Below are positions 1 through 9,762 of a DNA stretch of 47,206 bases, piece by piece. The position numbers were made by a program, and so were the translations under genes. The DNA is from Bordetella parapertussis (GTDB lineage: Bacteria > Pseudomonadota > Gammaproteobacteria > Burkholderiales > Burkholderiaceae_C). The stretch lies in NCBI GenBank assembly GCA_945878065.1, contig CAMDXA010000015.1:1-47206 (forward strand). Direction: 5' to 3'. A model generated the notes under the pieces. The model had not been told where the DNA came from. It saw nothing but the letters and a program-made list of their open reading frames with translations, and searched no databases. The number at the start of each line of letters is the position of its first letter. Positions within the stretch are counted from its first letter, which is position 1.

Positions 1-77
1 GCCCAAGCGCTGGCGGTCAGAAAAAACCCAACGAAGGTAAAGCCAAAACGGATAAAGTGGTTCAACGACAGAGACAT
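1..77 (-). CDS. 5' end of an exported protein, possibly FimV-like (partial)
   Basis: Only the first 25 codons lie in the window; the gene runs off the left edge. The start ATG is at 75-77 and the readable peptide begins MSLSLNHFIRFGFTF and reaches ASAWA, a textbook Sec signal peptide with a short hydrophobic core and an A-x-A-type cleavage site. It lies 69 bases downstream of asd on the same strand. In many Burkholderiales the gene after asd encodes the large LysM/FimV-type peptidoglycan-associated protein, so FimV is the best guess, but that rests on remembered gene order and not on any FimV residue seen here. Another exported protein is possible. Confidence 0.5.
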   Translation of the reverse strand, partial: MSLSLNHFIRFGFTFVGFFLTASAW

Positions 78-146
78 ACGCACAAATTCTCTAGTGTCTT
101 AGGAGGCTGGATCATAAACGAATCACCCTGTATCCGGCGGTTTGAC

Positions 147-1313
147 TCATCCACGCAACAAAATTCGCAACATGCGGCGCAGCGGTTCTGCCGCTCCCCA
201 CAACAATTGGTCGCCGATGGTGAATGCGCCCAGATATTGCGGCCCAAACGCCATGTGGCGGATCCTGCCCACAGGAATGTCCATGGTGCCGGTCACAGCC
301 ACAGGTGTGAGGTGTTTGATGGTTTCTTCACGGGTGTTAGCGATCACTTTCACCCACGGGTTGTCGGCTTCAATCATGGCTTCTATGTCTGCCAGTGGCA
401 CATTCTTGGTCAGCTTGAAGGTCAGCGCTTGGCTGTGGCAGCGCATGGCACCGACGCGAACGCAAAACCCGTCCACCGGAACTGCCGGGGCAGAAAACCC
501 AGCGCCTTGGCCCAGGATTTTGTTGGTTTCGGCCATGCCTTTCCATTCTTCGCGGCTGATGCCCCAGCCGTCGTCGCCTTGCTGTTTGCCCAATCCCAGG
601 TCTTTGTCGATCCAAGGAATCAGCGAGCCACCCAGAGGCACCCCGAAATGCTCGGTTTCAGCGGCACCCATGGCGCGTTGTCTGGAAATGACTTGGCGGT
701 CAATATCCAAAATGGCAGATTTCGGGTCATCCAGCAGCGCTTTGACTTCTCCATTGAGAGTGCCGTACTGCGTCAACAGCTCGCGCATGTGCGCGGCACC
801 CCCACCGGAAGCTGCTTGGTAAGTTTGTGTGCTCATCCACTCGACCAAACCTGCTTTGTACAGGGCACCCACGCCCATCAGCATGCAGCTGACGGTGCAG
901 TTGCCACCTATCCAGTTATTGCCGCCTTTGACCAAGGCGTTTTCAATGACCGGTAAGTTGACCGGATCCAAGATGATGACCGCATCGTCGTTCATGCGCA
1001 GGGTAGAGGCTGCATCTATCCAGTGACCGTGCCAGCCTGCCGCTCGCAATTTTGGAAACACTTCGCTGGTGTAGTCGCCGCCCTGGCAGGTGATGATGAT
1101 GTCGCAGGCTTTCAACGCCTTGGTATCGTTGCCGTCCAGCAAACGGGTTTCGTTTTTGGCCATGGACGGTGCTGCACCGCCTGCATTGGAGGTAGAAAAG
1201 AAGACTGGTTCGATCAGGTCAAAATCATTTTCTGCCAGCATGCGGTCCATCAGGACCGAGCCGACCATGCCGCGCCAACCAACCAGTCCTACGCGATTGC
1301 CTATTTTTTTCAT
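147..1313 (-). CDS. asd: aspartate-semialdehyde dehydrogenase
   Basis: Catalyses the NADPH-dependent reduction of aspartyl-4-phosphate to aspartate semialdehyde, the branch point to lysine, diaminopimelate, threonine and methionine; cytosolic. The 388-residue protein has the N-terminal nucleotide-binding loop GWRGMVGS (12-19) and the active-site motif GGNCTVS with the catalytic cysteine at about 139, matching the gammaproteobacterial form of about 367 residues in layout. Its leader (1314-1370) contains a short inverted repeat, CCCGGC/GCCGGG at 1347-1365, of unknown role. In relatives asd usually follows leuB directly; here a plus-strand block of about 3.3 kb lies between them. Identification is secure. 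Confidence 0.97.
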   Translation of the reverse strand: MKKIGNRVGLVGWRGMVGSVLMDRMLAENDFDLIEPVFFSTSNAGGAAPSMAKNETRLLDGNDTKALKACDIIITCQGGDYTSEVFPKLRAAGWHGHWIDAASTLRMNDDAVIILDPVNLPVIENALVKGGNNWIGGNCTVSCMLMGVGALYKAGLVEWMSTQTYQAASGGGAAHMRELLTQYGTLNGEVKALLDDPKSAILDIDRQVISRQRAMGAAETEHFGVPLGGSLIPWIDKDLGLGKQQGDDGWGISREEWKGMAETNKILGQGAGFSAPAVPVDGFCVRVGAMRCHSQALTFKLTKNVPLADIEAMIEADNPWVKVIANTREETIKHLTPVAVTGTMDIPVGRIRHMAFGPQYLGAFTIGDQLLWGAAEPLRRMLRILLRG

Positions 1314-1570
1314 GGGGTTGCCCTTTCAGTCAGTGTGTTGTTGACCCCCGGCTCGTTCGGCCGGGAAGGGCACGACGAACCGTGGCTTGTCAGCCGGTGG
1401 TCGTGGTTTTGGTGGAAATGCCAGACAGATGCACCACAGCGCAGCCTAAGTTGGCTGCAGACGAATAGCTGTCTGGCTTGGTTTTCATAACCACAGATTC
1501 TAACGACAGCTGTTGACGGCAACATGCGCCGTCGTGCCTAGAATCGAACCAGTTTCAAATAGGAGAAAAA

Positions 1571-1873
1571 ATGGCCAAGGGATATTGGATAGGTCGGGTG
1601 GATGTCTCAGACCCCGAGCAGTACAAACTGTATGTGGCCGCCAATGCCGAGGCGTTCAAAACCTATGGCGCCAAATTCCTGGTGCGTGGTGGCGCGTTTG
1701 AAACCCCCGAAGGCAACAGCCGATCACGCAACGTGGTGCTGGAATTCCCTTCGTATCAGGCGGCACTGGACTGTTGGCATTCCCCGCCATACCAAGCAGC
1801 CATCAAGTTGCGCGAAGCGGTGTCCACCATCGACCTGGTCGTTATCGAAGGCTATGACGGCCCGCAACCCTGA
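1571..1873 (+). CDS. DUF1330 family protein
   Basis: A 100-residue cytosolic protein of the DUF1330 family, dimeric ferredoxin-like alpha/beta-barrel proteins of unknown biochemical role. The typical family features are visible: the opening AKGYWIGRVDVSDPEQY, a central RGGAFETPEG stretch, and the late segment WHSPPYQAAIKLRE followed by a short hydrophobic strand. The start is set by a good ribosome site (AGGAG, 1561-1565) a few bases upstream. The next gene, a gamma-glutamyltransferase, begins 8 bases after its stop, so the two are probably cotranscribed. No function can be inferred beyond family membership; a link to gamma-glutamyl metabolism is only suggested by proximity. Confidence 0.88.
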   Translation: MAKGYWIGRVDVSDPEQYKLYVAANAEAFKTYGAKFLVRGGAFETPEGNSRSRNVVLEFPSYQAALDCWHSPPYQAAIKLREAVSTIDLVVIEGYDGPQP

Positions 1874-1881
1874 AAGAACAC

Positions 1882-3504
1882 ATGGTGCATTTTGAAGAAC
1901 GCAGTGCGGTCACTGCACAGCACGGCATGGTGACATCGCCGCATTATTTGGCGTCTGAAGCGGGCGCAGAGGTGTTGCGTGCCGGGGGCTCGGCGGTCGA
2001 TGCCGCCTTGGCCACGGCTGCTGTGCTGGCGGTGATTTATCCGCACATGACGGGTATGGGTGGCGATGCTTTTTGGTTGATCCATGACCCGCTGAGTGGT
2101 CAAGTCCGCTATTTGGATGGCGGTGGCCGTGCAGCTGCAAACGCCGATATCGGGTACTTCTCTGACAGAGGCATGAAAGAGGTGCCATTTCGCGGAATCT
2201 TGCCCGCCACACTCACCACACCCGGCGCGGTATCGAGTTGGCTGGCGGCTCATGCTGCGTATGGCAAATTGCCCTTGCCACGCAGTTTGGAGGCGGCAAT
2301 CGGTTATGCCAAAGAGGGCTACCCGGTCAGCGACCGTCTGGCAGGCTGGATTCAACACACCCAAGCCGATTTACACACACTGAGCGGCTGGCGCAGCTTG
2401 TTCATGCCAAACGGCCAGTTGCCTGCAGCAGGCAGTCGGTTGCGCAACCCGGCGCTTGCGCGCACCTTGCAAGCCGTGGCAGAGGGCGGTTCCCAAGCTT
2501 TTTACGCGGGCGAGGTGGGCCAATCGTTGGCGGCTTTTTCTCAGCAAAACGGTGGTTTTTTCAAGCTGTCAGATTTGGCCGCGCAACAAGCGCAGTGGGG
2601 CCAGCCCTTGGTGGGTCAATACCGTGACTTGACGCTGTACCAAACGCCTGCGCCAACCCAAGGCTTTACGGTGTTGCAAATGCTCAAATTGGTAGAGCCG
2701 TTTGAATTCCACCGCATGGATTTGCTTGATCCCCAACGTATTCATTGCATGGTTCAGGCCAAACAAATCAGTTACCACGACCGCGACCGGTGGCTGGGCG
2801 ACCCCGCATTTGCGGATGTGCCGATGGACATGTTGCTGAGCGATGCGTATTTGGACAAACGCAGACAGTTGATCGACCCGCACCATGCCTTGGCGTGGGA
2901 CAAAGTACCGTCCTACGGCAGCCTGACCGGGGACACGGTCTACATCGCTACGGTGGATGCGCAAGGCCAAGCGGTGTCTTTGATACACAGCTTGTATGGC
3001 GCTTTCGGTTCCGGCATGGTCGACGAAGCCACCGGTGTGTTGCTGCAAAACCGCAGTGCGTATTTCTCATTGACACCCGGTCACCCGAATGCCTTGGCGC
3101 CCGGCAAGGTGCCTTTGCATACCTTGATTGCTTCCATCGGTTTCAAACAGCAAAAGCTGTGGAGTGTGATGGGTTGCATGGGCGCGGACGGGCAGCCGCA
3201 AATTCAGTTTCAAACCTACAGCGCCATGGTCGACCATGGCTTGGATATTCAACAAGCCGTGCAAGCACCGCGCTGGCTGTCCGGGCGGTTTGCCTTGGGC
3301 GAAGCACGCGACACCTTGCATGTTGAGAGCCGTTTGGGCGAGCAAACCTTGGCGGCACTAGACCAACGCGGCCATTTGCTCAACCGCTGGGGACCATGGA
3401 ATGAGTTGGCGGGTCATGCCCATGGCATCACACTGGATCCGCACTCCGGTTTGCGCACCGGCGGCGCCGATCCCAGAAGCGATGGGCAAGCGGTAGGCGT
3501 TTGA
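1882..3504 (+). CDS. gamma-glutamyltransferase family protein
   Basis: An Ntn-hydrolase of the gamma-glutamyltranspeptidase family, which moves or hydrolyses gamma-glutamyl groups such as that of glutathione. The 540 residues cover both the large and small subunits of the self-cleaving precursor: an N-terminal part with GAEVLRAGGSAVDAALAT and TGMGGDAFWL, and the predicted autocleavage/nucleophile threonine at about 352 in GDTVYIATVD, followed by AVSLIHSLYGAFGSGM. There is no signal peptide: the protein starts directly with the conserved core, so a cytosolic location is likelier than the periplasmic one of classical Ggt, and its real substrate may differ (related acylases share the fold). Start ATG is 8 bases after the DUF1330 stop. 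Family is certain, substrate is not. Confidence 0.9.
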   Translation: MVHFEERSAVTAQHGMVTSPHYLASEAGAEVLRAGGSAVDAALATAAVLAVIYPHMTGMGGDAFWLIHDPLSGQVRYLDGGGRAAANADIGYFSDRGMKEVPFRGILPATLTTPGAVSSWLAAHAAYGKLPLPRSLEAAIGYAKEGYPVSDRLAGWIQHTQADLHTLSGWRSLFMPNGQLPAAGSRLRNPALARTLQAVAEGGSQAFYAGEVGQSLAAFSQQNGGFFKLSDLAAQQAQWGQPLVGQYRDLTLYQTPAPTQGFTVLQMLKLVEPFEFHRMDLLDPQRIHCMVQAKQISYHDRDRWLGDPAFADVPMDMLLSDAYLDKRRQLIDPHHALAWDKVPSYGSLTGDTVYIATVDAQGQAVSLIHSLYGAFGSGMVDEATGVLLQNRSAYFSLTPGHPNALAPGKVPLHTLIASIGFKQQKLWSVMGCMGADGQPQIQFQTYSAMVDHGLDIQQAVQAPRWLSGRFALGEARDTLHVESRLGEQTLAALDQRGHLLNRWGPWNELAGHAHGITLDPHSGLRTGGADPRSDGQAVGV

Positions 3505-3917
3505 CCGCCCAGACACAGCCGGTCAGACCAATCGTTTGTTTTTAAGCGGTGGTTTTCGCGCTGTGTTTTTCCGGTGAACCGTTTGCCGAGGCTGCAAGCA
3601 CAGACATGCCGCGTCATTAGAAAACAACATATTTGCAAAAAACAACCAATAGCCTTTGATTGGCTAATTATTTAGTATTTATTTTTTGAGTTAATTTAAA
3701 AAAATCCCCATAATTTATTTAATTAGTGTGGATTTTGACTTAATTTAATAATTTCAAAGAACTAATTTTTTATTAAATAACAAATCTAAGTAAACTTACA
3801 TCGAAGGAAATGGGCGTATAAGTGCTCTTTTCTGTATTCGACTGTGGGTGGCTGTCGTCGATGGGCTGACCCCAAACGCTTTGCCAATTCACCAATTCAT
3901 TGCCAGAGGATGCTTTT
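3505..3917. other. AT-rich intergenic region
   Basis: About 410 bases without a convincing gene. The stretch from roughly 3640 to 3800 is far richer in A+T than anything around it, with runs of T and A and short inverted repeats (for example TAGCC/GGCTA near 3650-3670). It probably holds the promoter of the following exported-protein gene, and its composition suggests recently acquired DNA. Short open frames inside it have no protein-like character. A usable ribosome site (AGAGGA, 3905-3910) lies at its right end. Confidence 0.5.
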
Positions 3918-4229
3918 ATGTGGATCAGAAAACTTTTTTTCAGCGTGCTGCTGTTGTCTTGTGGTTGGCTGCAAGCGCAAACCGTCTGGCCTGCGGTGCA
4001 AAGCAATATGTACCCTTACATACCCTTTATGAAATTGGTCAGGCATGAGCAAACGGTTTTGCTCGGCGAGGGTAACCAACAAACCGGTATTTTTTATGCG
4101 TCGCTGGCTGATACCTACAGCGAACAGGTCAGCAATGAACTGATCAATGACGCCTTGCTGAAAAGCTGGTCTTTGCATTCATTGGTCAGGTTAGGCAAGG
4201 TCGCCCCATTCCCAGTTATACATGGATGA
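3918..4229 (+). CDS. exported protein of unknown function, possibly the front part of a frameshifted RTX gene
   Basis: I do not recognise this 103-residue protein. Start is placed at 3918, 7 bases after AGAGGA, giving MWIRKLFFSVLLLS and then GWLQAQ, a clear signal peptide. The mature part (about 80 residues) has no motif known to me. Its stop TGA (4227-4229) overlaps the ATG (4226) of the RTX fragment as ATGA. Two readings are possible: two translationally coupled genes, or one gene split by a frameshift. The second frame is open back to 4151 and reads naturally through PIPSYTW into the next gene, so a frameshift somewhere in 4151-4229 is plausible. Confidence 0.55.
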   Translation: MWIRKLFFSVLLLSCGWLQAQTVWPAVQSNMYPYIPFMKLVRHEQTVLLGEGNQQTGIFYASLADTYSEQVSNELINDALLKSWSLHSLVRLGKVAPFPVIHG

Positions 4230-4846
4230 TCGGTTCAGACCTTCCGAACCAAGATTACGATAACTACCAAATCTTGAATGCCAACAGGCTGACGCAAGCG
4301 GAGCAAAAGGCAGGGGTCATGGTCCTCGGCGGCGGCGGTGAAGATGAGTTGACTGGGGGCTTGGGCGCAGACACCTTGGTCGGGGGCTTAGACAGCGATA
4401 CGTTGACAGGTGGCTTGGGCAGTGACACCTTTGTCTTTGCCAAAGACAGCGGAGACATTGCTGGCGTGACCGGCGATGTGATCAAAGATTTCAATTTTGG
4501 CAAAACTGGCGGCACGAATGCCGACACCATCAGTTTGTACCAATTGTTTGACAGCACCGTGGTCAATCAACTGGGCAAAGGCGCAAGCAACGACGCCTCC
4601 ACGCTGTCGGCCTACTTGAAATTGGAATGGACCAAGCTGGACAACAATTTGCAAATGGTTTGCTCTGTGGATAAGGACGGTAGCAGCAATTTCTCCAAGC
4701 TGTTCACCATGACCGATTTGATCGGTTCGGTCGGCAGTGGTACTTACCAAGCGAATCAAGCTGACATGTCGCTCTTGAACGGCACCGAATCAACCAATGC
4801 ATTGCTGCAAAAAATGTTGGAAGAAGGGCGATTGGTCGTTCAATAA
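4226..4846 (+). CDS. RTX-repeat protein fragment with type I secretion C-terminus
   Basis: A 206-residue protein that looks like the C-terminal piece of a secreted RTX protein. Residues 35-70 hold about four calcium-binding nonapeptides (GGGGEDELTGG, LGADTLVGG, LDSDTLTGG, LGSDTFVF). They are followed by the usual tail of type I secretion substrates, with a GDVIKDFNFG motif, acidic and hydrophobic stretches, and a short extreme C-terminus. There is no adhesin, protease or lipase domain and no type I secretion gene nearby. It starts at ATGA overlapping the stop of the preceding frame. It is either a minimal RTX protein coupled to the upstream exported ORF, or the tail of a damaged larger gene. 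Calcium binding is inferred from the repeats; function is unknown. Confidence 0.7.
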   Translation: MIGSDLPNQDYDNYQILNANRLTQAEQKAGVMVLGGGGEDELTGGLGADTLVGGLDSDTLTGGLGSDTFVFAKDSGDIAGVTGDVIKDFNFGKTGGTNADTISLYQLFDSTVVNQLGKGASNDASTLSAYLKLEWTKLDNNLQMVCSVDKDGSSNFSKLFTMTDLIGSVGSGTYQANQADMSLLNGTESTNALLQKMLEEGRLVVQ

Positions 4847-4888
4847 AAAAAATCCCCAAGCTTTGATGACGTTACGTCAAGCTTGGGG
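4845..4888 (-). terminator. intrinsic terminator of the sdh-gltA-leu run
   Basis: Inverted repeat at 4854-4888 with arms starting CCCCAAGCTT and ending AAGCTTGGGG, about 12 paired bases with one bulged T and a loop around GACGTTACG. On the minus strand the hairpin is followed by eight T residues (A-run at 4845-4852), 32 bases after the leuB stop. On the plus strand no T-run follows, so it acts mainly on leuB transcripts. Confidence 0.85.
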
Positions 4889-4919
4889 CGCAGCAACACG
4901 CTTGCAGCGGCTGACTGGT

Positions 4920-5987
4920 TTACAGTGCCTTGACCACCGCGTCACCCATTTCGCGTGTGCCAACGCGGGTCGTGCCTTCGCTGAAGATGTCCCCGGTGCG
5001 AAGTCCAAGCGCCAATACTTTTTTCACAGCGTCTTCAATCCGCACCGCGGCTTCTTCCTGGTTCAAAGAAAAACGCAGCATCATGGCGGCGCTGAGTATG
5101 GTGGCCAGCGGATTGGCCACACCTTTGCCTGCAATATCGGGTGCACTGCCGTGGCTGGGCTCGTACAAACCTTGACGGCTGGCGTTGAGTGAAGCCGAGG
5201 GCAGCATGCCAATGGAGCCGGTGAGCATGGACGCTTCATCGCTGAGGATGTCACCAAACATATTGCCCGTCACCACCACGTCAAACCGCTTGGGCTCTTT
5301 CACCAATTGCATGGCGGCGTTGTCCACATACATGTGGTCCAGCGCGATGTCGGGGTAGTCTTTGTGCACCTCGGTAACGATGTCTTTCCAGAACTGAAAT
5401 GTCTCTAAGACATTGGCTTTGTCCACGCTGGTCACACGCTTGCTGCGTTTGCGTGCGGCTTCAAATGCCACACGCGCAATGCGCTCGACCTCGGGGCGGG
5501 TGTAGCGCATGGTGTCGAAGGCTTCTTCTGCACCGGCGAACGCGCCGTCGGGTGACACACGTCTGCCGCGCGGTTGGCCAAAATAAATATCACCGGTCAA
5601 TTCGCGGATGATGAGTATGTCCAAACCGGCAATCAACTCGGGCTTGAGACTGGACGCGTTCACCAGTTCTTTGTAGCAAATAGCGGGGCGGAAGTTGGCG
5701 AACAGCCCCATGTTTTTGCGCAAACCCAAAATGGCTTGTTCGGGGCGCAAAGGACGGTCCAGCGTGTCGTATTTCCAGTCGCCGACCGCGCCGAACAACA
5801 CGGCGTCAGACGCCATGGCCAGCTTCAATGTGGACTCGGGCAGCGGGTGGCCGTGCGCGTCGTAGGCAGCGCCGCCGACCAAAGCGGTTTCCATCTCGAA
5901 TTTCATGTCCAAGGCGTTTAAAACCTTGACCGCTTCTGCGACGATTTCGGTGCCAATGCCGTCACCGGGGAGAACTGCGATTTTCAT
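4920..5987 (-). CDS. leuB: 3-isopropylmalate dehydrogenase
   Basis: Oxidatively decarboxylates 3-isopropylmalate to 2-oxoisocaproate with NAD, the third leucine-specific step; cytosolic dimer. The 355-residue protein begins [16 protein letters not shown] and shows the family landmarks: YFGQPRG, the metal- and substrate-binding stretch [11 protein letters not shown], and [20 protein letters not shown] with [14 protein letters not shown] after it. I chose the ATG at 5985-5987 because it opens directly on the conserved strand; an upstream in-frame start would add only junk overlapping leuD. The ATG overlaps the leuD stop as ATGA, indicating translational coupling. It is the last gene before the terminator at 4845-4888. 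Confidence 0.97.
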   Translation of the reverse strand: MKIAVLPGDGIGTEIVAEAVKVLNALDMKFEMETALVGGAAYDAHGHPLPESTLKLAMASDAVLFGAVGDWKYDTLDRPLRPEQAILGLRKNMGLFANFRPAICYKELVNASSLKPELIAGLDILIIRELTGDIYFGQPRGRRVSPDGAFAGAEEAFDTMRYTRPEVERIARVAFEAARKRSKRVTSVDKANVLETFQFWKDIVTEVHKDYPDIALDHMYVDNAAMQLVKEPKRFDVVVTGNMFGDILSDEASMLTGSIGMLPSASLNASRQGLYEPSHGSAPDIAGKGVANPLATILSAAMMLRFSLNQEEAAVRIEDAVKKVLALGLRTGDIFSEGTTRVGTREMGDAVVKAL

Positions 5988-6643
5988 GCCTTGCTTTCTG
6001 TCAATGTGTGTGCCAGCCAAGGCTTGGCGGTCAAACGTGCGGCCTCGAAGGCGCGGATCTTGTCGGCGTGTTTCAAGGTCAGGCCAATGTCGTCCAAGCC
6101 GTTGATCAAACAGTATTTGCGAAACGCCTGTACTTCAAACGGCAGTTCTTCGCCCGGCGATTGAATGACCACTTGGCGCTCTAAGTCCACGGTCAGTTGG
6201 TAGCCGGGAAATGCCAAACAGTCGTTGAACAGTTTGGCGACTGCCGCGTCAGGCAGCACGATGGGCAACAAGCCGTTTTTGAAACAGTTGTTGAAAAAAA
6301 TGTCGGCAAAGCTGGGCGCGATGATGGCGCGAAAACCGTATTGGTCTAATGCCCAAGGCGCGTGTTCGCGGGATGAGCCGCAACCGAAATTTTTGCGTGC
6401 CAACAAAATGGACGCACCGCTGTAGCGCGGCTGGTTCAGTACAAAGTCTGGGTTGGGTTTGCGAATGCTGGGGTCTTGGCCCGGTTCGCCTTTGTCCAGG
6501 TAACGCCATTCGTCAAACAGGTTGGGACCGAAGCCGGTTTTTTTGATGGACTTCAAAAACTGCTTGGGAATGATGGCGTCAGTGTCGACGTTCTCGCGGT
6601 CCATGGGAGCGACCAGGCCTTTGTGTACATTGAATTTTTGCAT
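5984..6643 (-). CDS. leuD: 3-isopropylmalate dehydratase small subunit
   Basis: Swivel-domain subunit of isopropylmalate isomerase, which pairs with LeuC to convert 2-isopropylmalate to 3-isopropylmalate. The 219 residues start [20 protein letters not shown] and contain [32 protein letters not shown] (given here as the positions around 70-100), whose [11 protein letters not shown] motif is diagnostic of the LeuD/aconitase swivel domain. It begins 9 bases after leuC and its stop overlaps the leuB start. No small entericidin-type gene sits between leuC and leuD. Confidence 0.96.
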   Translation of the reverse strand: MQKFNVHKGLVAPMDRENVDTDAIIPKQFLKSIKKTGFGPNLFDEWRYLDKGEPGQDPSIRKPNPDFVLNQPRYSGASILLARKNFGCGSSREHAPWALDQYGFRAIIAPSFADIFFNNCFKNGLLPIVLPDAAVAKLFNDCLAFPGYQLTVDLERQVVIQSPGEELPFEVQAFRKYCLINGLDDIGLTLKHADKIRAFEAARLTAKPWLAHTLTESKA

Positions 6644-6652
6644 GATTGTTTT

Positions 6653-8104
6653 TTAGCTGAACTGCCGCACATCAACAAAATGACCGTGAATAGCCGCAGC
6701 GGCAGCCATGGCCGGGCTGACCAAATGGGTGCGCCCGCCGTTGCCTTGGCGGCCTTCGAAGTTGCGGTTGCTGGTGGACGCGCAACGCTCTCCGGGCTCG
6801 AGTTTGTCGGCGTTCATGGCCAAGCACATGGAGCAACCGGGTTCGCGCCACTCAAAACCGGCGGCTTTGAATATCTCGTGCAAACCTTCGCTCTCGGCTT
6901 GTGCTTTCACCAAACCGGAGCCGGGAACGACCATGGCGAGTTTGATGTTGCCCGCGACTTTTTGGCCCAGGTGTTTGACGATGGCTGCCGCTTCGCGCAT
7001 GTCTTCAATGCGGCTGTTGGTGCAAGAACCGATGAACACTTTGTCGACAAACACATCGTTCAATGCTTTGCCGGGTTGCAAGCCCATGTAGGCCAACGCA
7101 CGTTCAATCGCATCGCGTTTATTCGCGTCTTTTTCTCTGTCGGGGTCAGGCACTTTGTCCAGCACGGACAAGACCATTTCAGGCGAAGTGCCCCAGGTGA
7201 CTTGCGGCGCGATCTGCGCCGCGTCGAGTTTGACGACGGCATCGAAATGCGCATCAGCATCGGACTGCAAGGTCTGCCAATACGCAACCGCTTGGTCCCA
7301 TTCCACGCCGCCGACAAACTTTCCGCTGACCCGGTCGGTGCCGGGCGCCATGGGGCGGCCTTTCACATAGGCAATGGTTTTTTCATCGACAGCCACCAAA
7401 CCTGCGCGGGCACCGGCTTCGATCGCCATGTTGCACAAGGTCATGCGACCTTCCATGCTCAGTGCGCGAATGGCCGCGCCGCCGAATTCGATGGTGTAAC
7501 CGGTGCCGCCCGCCGTGCCAATCTTGCCGATGATGGCCAGCACGATATCTTTGGCGGTGATGCCCTTGGCGGCTTGCCCGTCGACTTGTACCAACAGGTT
7601 TTTGGCTTTTTTCGCCAACAAGGTTTGCGTGGCCAACACGTGTTCAACCTCGGATGTGCCTATGCCGTGCGCGAGTGCGCCGAACGCGCCGTGTGTCGAT
7701 GTATGCGAGTCGCCACAGACCACGGTCATGCCGGGCAGGGTGGCGCCATTTTCAGGGCCGATGACGTGAACAATGCCTTGTCGCTTGGACAAAAACGGAA
7801 AGTAGGCGGCCGCGCCGTATTCGCGCATATTGTCGTCAAGCGTGGTGATTTGGGCTTTGCTGACGGGATCGGTGATGCCGTCGTAGCCGAGTTCCCAGCC
7901 GGTGGTCGGCGTGTTGTGGTCGGCGGTGGCAACGACAGAGCTGATGCGCCAGACCGGGCGCTTGGCCACGCGCAACCCTTCAAAGGCTTGCGGGCTGGTG
8001 ACTTCGTGCACCAAGTGACGGTCTATGTACAGAACAGAGGTGCCGTCTTCTTCGGTGTGGACGACATGCTCGTCCCAAATTTTGTCGTAAAGGGTGCGTC
8101 CCAT
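6653..8104 (-). CDS. leuC: 3-isopropylmalate dehydratase large subunit
   Basis: The [4Fe-4S] catalytic subunit of isopropylmalate isomerase in leucine synthesis. The 483-residue protein opens [15 protein letters not shown] and carries the conserved [20 protein letters not shown] motif near residues 130-150. The cluster-ligand cysteines are in [13 protein letters not shown] and [10 protein letters not shown]. Length is a little above the usual 470. The gene starts 26 bases downstream of the gltA stop, too close for a typical separate promoter and terminator, so leucine genes are probably read from the TCA-cycle transcript at least in part. Confidence 0.97.
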   Translation of the reverse strand: MGRTLYDKIWDEHVVHTEEDGTSVLYIDRHLVHEVTSPQAFEGLRVAKRPVWRISSVVATADHNTPTTGWELGYDGITDPVSKAQITTLDDNMREYGAAAYFPFLSKRQGIVHVIGPENGATLPGMTVVCGDSHTSTHGAFGALAHGIGTSEVEHVLATQTLLAKKAKNLLVQVDGQAAKGITAKDIVLAIIGKIGTAGGTGYTIEFGGAAIRALSMEGRMTLCNMAIEAGARAGLVAVDEKTIAYVKGRPMAPGTDRVSGKFVGGVEWDQAVAYWQTLQSDADAHFDAVVKLDAAQIAPQVTWGTSPEMVLSVLDKVPDPDREKDANKRDAIERALAYMGLQPGKALNDVFVDKVFIGSCTNSRIEDMREAAAIVKHLGQKVAGNIKLAMVVPGSGLVKAQAESEGLHEIFKAAGFEWREPGCSMCLAMNADKLEPGERCASTSNRNFEGRQGNGGRTHLVSPAMAAAAAIHGHFVDVRQFS

Positions 8105-8130
8105 GCAATCTATCTCCGTGGCTTGTGTGT

Positions 8131-9441
8131 TCAGCGTTTGGCTAATGGCGGCACATCTCTTTTGGCCGAGCCTGTGAACAATTGACGGGGTCTGCCGATT
8201 TTGTATTCAGGGTCGCTGATCATTTCATTCAATTGAGCGATCCAGCCGACAGTACGTGCCAGCGCAAAAATACCGGTGAACAAATTGACAGGTATGCCGA
8301 TGGCGCGTTGCACGATACCGGAGTAGAAATCCACGTTCGGGTAGAGCTTGCGGGAAACAAAATAATCGTCTTCGAGCGCGATTTTTTCCAAGGCCTTCGC
8401 GAGTTTGAACAAAGGATCGTTTTCGAGTCCGAGTTCCTTCAACACTTCATCGCATGTCTCTTGCATCAACTTGGCGCGTGGGTCGTAGTTTTTGTAGACG
8501 CGGTGGCCAAAGCCCATGAGTTTGACATTGGAGTTTTTGTCTTTCACTTGCTCCATGAACTCGCCTACTTTGGCGATGCCGCCATTGGCTTGAATGTGTT
8601 CGAGCATGTTCAAGCAGGCTTCGTTGGCACCGCCGTGTGCGGGGCCCCACAAACAAGCCACACCTGCCGCAATGGCTGCGAACGGGTTGGTGCCGGACGA
8701 GCCGCATAAACGCACGGTGGAAGTGGAGGCGTTTTGCTCATGGTCTGCATGCAAGGTGAAGATGCGGTCCATGGCGCGCTCGAGCACCGGGTTGACCACA
8801 TAGTCTTCGCAAGGTGTGCCGAACATCATGCGCAAGAAATTGCCTGCATAAGACAAATTGTTTTGCGGGTACAAAAACGGTTGACCGATGCCGTATTTGT
8901 ACGCCATGGCCACCAGGGTAGGCATTTTGGCGATCAGGCGAATGGCAGCGACTTCGCGGTGCTCGGGGTTGTTGATGTCGGTGCTGTCATGGTAGAAAGC
9001 AGACAACGCACCGACCAGGCCGGTGAGCACGGCCATCGGGTGCGCATCGCGGCGGAAACCGCGCAGGAAAAATTGCATTTGCTCATGCACCATGGTGTGG
9101 TGCGTGACGGTGCGGGTGAATTCATGTTTGCGCTGGGCGTTGGGCAATTCACCATACAGCAGCAAATGGCAGGTTTCCAAAAAGTCGCAGTGGGTGGCCA
9201 GTTGCTCGATCGGGTAGCCGCGATACAGCAATTCACCTTTGTCGCCATCAATGAAAGTGATGGCTGACTGGCATGAGGCAGTAGACAAAAAACCGGGGTC
9301 GTAAGTGAACATGCCGGTTTGGCCGTACAGCTTGCGAATGTCGATCACGTCCGGGCCGATGGTGCCGTTGTAAACCGGCATCTCAACGCTGGGTTGGCCA
9401 TTGGTGAATGAAAGAGTGGCCTTGTAGTCAGCGAGTTTCAT
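8131..9441 (-). CDS. gltA: citrate synthase (type II)
   Basis: Condenses oxaloacetate with acetyl-CoA to citrate, the entry step of the TCA cycle; cytosolic. The 436-residue length fits the hexameric NADH-sensitive type found in Proteobacteria. Catalytic residues are visible: His in [10 protein letters not shown] and [12 protein letters not shown], His in [15 protein letters not shown], and Asp in YPNVDFYSG. Start is the ATG at 9439-9441 ([12 protein letters not shown]), preceded by CAGGAA; a TTG six codons upstream is an unlikely alternative. It lies 30 bases after sdhE and 26 bases before leuC in the same run. Confidence 0.98.
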   Translation of the reverse strand: MKLADYKATLSFTNGQPSVEMPVYNGTIGPDVIDIRKLYGQTGMFTYDPGFLSTASCQSAITFIDGDKGELLYRGYPIEQLATHCDFLETCHLLLYGELPNAQRKHEFTRTVTHHTMVHEQMQFFLRGFRRDAHPMAVLTGLVGALSAFYHDSTDINNPEHREVAAIRLIAKMPTLVAMAYKYGIGQPFLYPQNNLSYAGNFLRMMFGTPCEDYVVNPVLERAMDRIFTLHADHEQNASTSTVRLCGSSGTNPFAAIAAGVACLWGPAHGGANEACLNMLEHIQANGGIAKVGEFMEQVKDKNSNVKLMGFGHRVYKNYDPRAKLMQETCDEVLKELGLENDPLFKLAKALEKIALEDDYFVSRKLYPNVDFYSGIVQRAIGIPVNLFTGIFALARTVGWIAQLNEMISDPEYKIGRPRQLFTGSAKRDVPPLAKR

Positions 9442-9471
9442 GGTCAATTCCTGTGTCAATCAATAAAAAAA

Positions 9472-9762
9472 TCAAACTTTCAACAAATGCAGCACGGATT
9501 GCACTTGCATATCTTTGGTTACTTCTTGTGTATGCGGGCGGCCTAGCAAGACATCCAGCAAATCGTTGTCAGCCAATTCCATCAACGCATACATGCCGCG
9601 CGCTTGCCCAACGGTCAATTCAGCAGCGTGGCGATTGAAGAAACGCTCGATGAACAAATCGTTTTCCAGCAAGCCGCGCCGACAACGCCAACGCAGTTTG
9701 CTCAAGGCAGCTGACGACAGTTTGTCGCCATCGGCCAAGCCAACGAGTTGCTCATCCCCCAT
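9472..9762 (-). CDS. sdhE: FAD assembly factor SdhE
   Basis: Small cytosolic chaperone of the Sdh5/YgfY family that promotes covalent attachment of FAD to SdhA. The 96-residue protein contains the signature RRGLLENDLFIERFF (the RGxxE motif) at about residues 28-42 and a typical C-terminal helical part ending in LHLLKV. Its ATG abuts the sdhB stop with no gap, so it is translated as part of the sdh operon, which agrees with its role in maturing the product of the gene two places upstream. Confidence 0.92.
   Translation of the reverse strand: MGDEQLVGLADGDKLSSAALSKLRWRCRRGLLENDLFIERFFNRHAAELTVGQARGMYALMELADNDLLDVLLGRPHTQEVTKDMQVQSVLHLLKV

Noticed and set aside
57..956. Plus-strand open frame of 299 codons over asd
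   Set aside because: Shadow of asd, whose catalytic motif and length are clear.
1347..1365. Hairpin in the asd leader as a riboswitch (lysine type)
   Set aside because: Only one 6-base stem is present; the conserved multi-helix core of a lysine riboswitch is absent.
6476..8185. Open frame of 569 codons on the plus strand across leuD-leuC
   Set aside because: It lies fully antisense to leuC and the start of leuD, which have complete family motifs. The frame is open because of codon bias in the real genes and has no ribosome site or protein-like motif.
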